Shown: positions 7,006 through 7,900 of the stretch, piece by piece
Layout of the letters: each line of letters starts with the position of its first letter
Position numbering within the stretch: position 1 is the stretch's first letter
Source of the DNA: CAYMDP01 sp964389375
GTDB lineage: Bacteria > Bdellovibrionota > Bdellovibrionia > Bdellovibrionales > UBA1609
Assembly (NCBI GenBank): GCA_964389375.1
Contig: CAYMDP010000075.1
Coordinates: forward strand, 1-7,900
Reading direction: 5' to 3'
DNA: 7,900 bases
Program-made: the position numbers and the translations under genes
Notes under the pieces: generated by a model
What the model was told of the DNA's origin: nothing
Seen by the model: the letters and a program-made list of their open reading frames with translations, nothing else
Database searches by the model: none

Positions 7006-7410
7006 ATGTCGCTCTCACTTGAAAATGTACAAAATCGAAAACGCCGCAAAATCCAAAAAAATAAACTGGCAAATGCTAGCCCCAAAGAGCGTCTTCGGCC
7101 GTGGACGCCAAAAACAAAAGTCAGCCGCAAACAAGCCTGGCGCGAACTCGAAGAGGCTTTCACTTCTTTGGCACAATCCGAGCTTGAAAAGTGGTGGCCG
7201 TCGACAGACTACCAACTTCAAATCTCTTCACTCGGAGATTTAAAAACTTTAGTCATAGAAACCGCCGAAGAAAAATTATCCCAGATTCAGCAAAAATCTT
7301 TTTTGTTTTCTCGGATCGTGCAAAAAAGCGAATGGATCCGAAAGTCAATGCGGGATCGAAAACTCCGCATCCCACTTGGTGCCATCTTGTCCACAAAATC
7401 TGAAGACTAA
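7006..7410 (+). CDS. Small basic protein of unknown family, likely ParA partner
   Basis: 134 residues; I do not recognise the family. The ATG follows the ParA stop codon without a gap, with AAAGGA at 6992-6997 inside the end of parA, so translation is probably coupled. Residues 1-46 carry about 15 Lys/Arg, including RKRRK at 11-15, and look disordered or nucleic-acid binding. Residues 40-64 (helical, KQAWRELEEAF...LEKWWP) and 75-118 (helical, hydrophobic heptad-like pattern) look folded, ending in RIPLGAILS. There is no signal peptide, membrane helix or Cys. It occupies the slot of parB but is far too short for a normal ParB and lacks a visible ParB box. Basic N-terminal tails of ParB-type partners stimulate ParA ATPase, so that role is a reasonable guess. 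A cargo adaptor or DNA-binding protein is also possible. Confidence 0.75.
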   Translation: MSLSLENVQNRKRRKIQKNKLANASPKERLRPWTPKTKVSRKQAWRELEEAFTSLAQSELEKWWPSTDYQLQISSLGDLKTLVIETAEEKLSQIQQKSFLFSRIVQKSEWIRKSMRDRKLRIPLGAILSTKSED

Positions 7411-7429
7411 GCCACGTGCTTTTATTTTC

Positions 7430-7471
7430 GAGATCATCTCAAAATTTCCCTAAAGGGATGTAAGCCTTACA
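7430..7471. repeat. Cluster of three short palindromes downstream of the ParA/134-residue gene pair
   Basis: GAGATCATCTC (7430-7440), TCCCTAAAGGGA (7447-7458) and TGTAAGCCTTACA (7459-7471) lie one after another, beginning 20 bases after the stop of the small basic protein gene. Each is perfect apart from a 1-2 base centre. No T run follows any of them closely, so they do not look like a standard terminator. Their place, directly after the putative partition genes, is where parS-type centromere sites are found in plasmid type Ia systems. That link is inference. Confidence 0.45.
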
Positions 7472-7693
7472 ACTTCCCTCAGAAAAATTTTTAAACTGGT
7501 TCCACTTTGGAGACGCGCCACGGCGATTGGTGTAGCTTGCCGCAATCGTTTCGAAGGCTCACTTAGACTTCGACAAAGATTGGCAGGCGACATGTCAGCA
7601 CAATTTTTGTTCAAAAGACTAAGACGATCTTCGAAACATTGAAGAGGAAATAAAATTGTTAAGGTTTTTAAACACTAACAAATAACAAACAAC

Positions 7694-7722
7694 GGTTCGT
7701 AGTCACTTAAGGGGCTGCGACC
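7694..7722 (+). promoter_or_regulatory. 5'-leader hairpin directly before a perfect ribosome binding site
   Basis: GGTTCGTAG (7694-7702) can pair with CTGCGACC (7715-7722), giving an 8-bp stem with one bulged T and one G-T pair around a 12-base loop. AAGGAGG follows at 7726-7732, four bases before the ATG at 7737. The stem ends just before the ribosome site and leaves it free, an arrangement that would favour mRNA stability and high expression. Direct regulation is not shown. Confidence 0.4.
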
Positions 7723-7736
7723 AAAAAGGAGGATAC

Positions 7737-7900
7737 ATGTTAAAAATAATCGTAGCTTCAGTTGCCGCTCTAGGTATGACTGCTGCACACGCTGGTTCCA
7801 TCGGGAACGGTTCTCAAGGATCTGCTGCAAGCACAACTGCTGCTTATGCTGGTTCTACTGCTGGATCGATCACTGCTGGTCAGGGTTTTTCTGACGCTCT
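7737..7900 (+). CDS. Secreted small Ser/Gly/Ala/Thr-rich protein (3' end cut by window)
   Basis: 54 complete codons are visible from ATG 7737 to the window edge, with no stop. The start is fixed by a perfect AAGGAGG at 7726-7732. Residues 1-19 form a Sec signal peptide (Lys3, hydrophobic I-I-V-A-S-V-A-A-L, AHA at 17-19) cut before GSIGN. The mature part is dominated by Ser, Gly, Ala and Thr, with loosely repeated A-G-S / T-A-G-S / T-A-G-Q units at residues 38-48. It has no Cys so far. I do not recognise the family. The strong ribosome site suggests an abundant exported protein. It lies 326 bases beyond the ParA operon and probably has its own promoter (TAAAAT at 7651-7656 is a weak candidate -10). 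Confidence 0.8.
   Translation, partial: MLKIIVASVAALGMTAAHAGSIGNGSQGSAASTTAAYAGSTAGSITAGQGFSDA

Larger units (their letters stand above)
7411..7736. other. 326-base intergenic region rich in short inverted repeats, no gene seen
   Basis: No convincing reading frame is present; the best is a 16-codon ATG frame at 7592-7642 with a poor ribosome site. Beyond the palindrome cluster at 7430-7471 it contains three pairs of complementary arms. CGATTG (7524-7529) pairs with CAATCG (7543-7548), TCGAAG (7551-7556) with CTTCGA (7568-7573), and TCTTC (7628-7632) with GAAGA (7641-7645). TAAAAT at 7651-7656 is a possible -10 box, without a good -35, for the downstream gene. The consecutive hairpins could mean a small RNA or only chance; nothing matches an RNA family I know. 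Confidence 0.5.

Noticed and set aside
7019..7243. Alternative plus-strand frame inside the small basic protein gene
   Set aside because: The frame at 7006-7410 abuts the ParA stop, has a proper ribosome site and a plausible folded protein. The other frame starts inside it and is Lys/Ser-rich without structure.
7430..7471. CRISPR-like array or strong intrinsic terminator
   Set aside because: The three palindromes differ in sequence and spacing, so this is no repeat-spacer array; no T run follows directly, so it is no convincing intrinsic terminator.
7592..7642. 16-codon frame in the last intergenic region encoding a basic peptide
   Set aside because: Too short and with only a poor Shine-Dalgarno. 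The stretch overlaps inverted-repeat arms, so RNA structure or chance is as likely.

Overview
The window holds seven protein genes, two of them cut by the window edges. There is no tRNA, rRNA, CRISPR array or recognisable insertion sequence. Gene content suggests a Gram-negative, diderm bacterium: a lipobox protein, two signal-peptide redox proteins meant for the periplasm, and a membrane class III cyclase. The mix of a modular ASH/Ig-like lipoprotein, a Cache-HAMP-cyclase and small Ser/Gly/Ala-rich exported proteins reminds me of Bdellovibrio and its relatives. That is an impression from style, not a marker-based assignment.

Left part, minus strand: the first 2569 bases are the 5' portion of a very large lipoprotein gene that runs off the left edge. 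It has a signal peptide with lipobox, an N-terminal Cys-containing domain, two ASH-like (choice-of-anchor D type) domains and four Ig-like repeats of about 115 residues. A 248-base gap with short inverted repeats separates it from a membrane-bound class III nucleotide cyclase, also on the minus strand. The cyclase has an extracytoplasmic Cache-like sensor, a HAMP domain and a catalytic domain with residues expected of an adenylate cyclase.

Right part, plus strand: a near-consensus sigma-70 promoter at 4749-4777 drives a tightly packed four-gene unit with gaps of 7, 5 and 0 bases. The genes are a TlpA-like periplasmic thioredoxin, a second secreted redoxin of the SHCP / GCSIK type, a ParA-family ATPase with an unusual P-loop (KGGVLKTS), and a 134-residue protein with a very basic N-terminus and no recognised family. 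A cluster of three short palindromes follows. I propose that the ParA, the basic protein and perhaps the palindromes form a non-canonical partition or positioning cassette. Only the ParA assignment is firm.

Finally, a structured 326-base intergenic region, ending in a hairpin and a perfect AAGGAGG ribosome binding site, leads into a secreted Ser/Gly/Ala/Thr-rich protein cut by the right edge.
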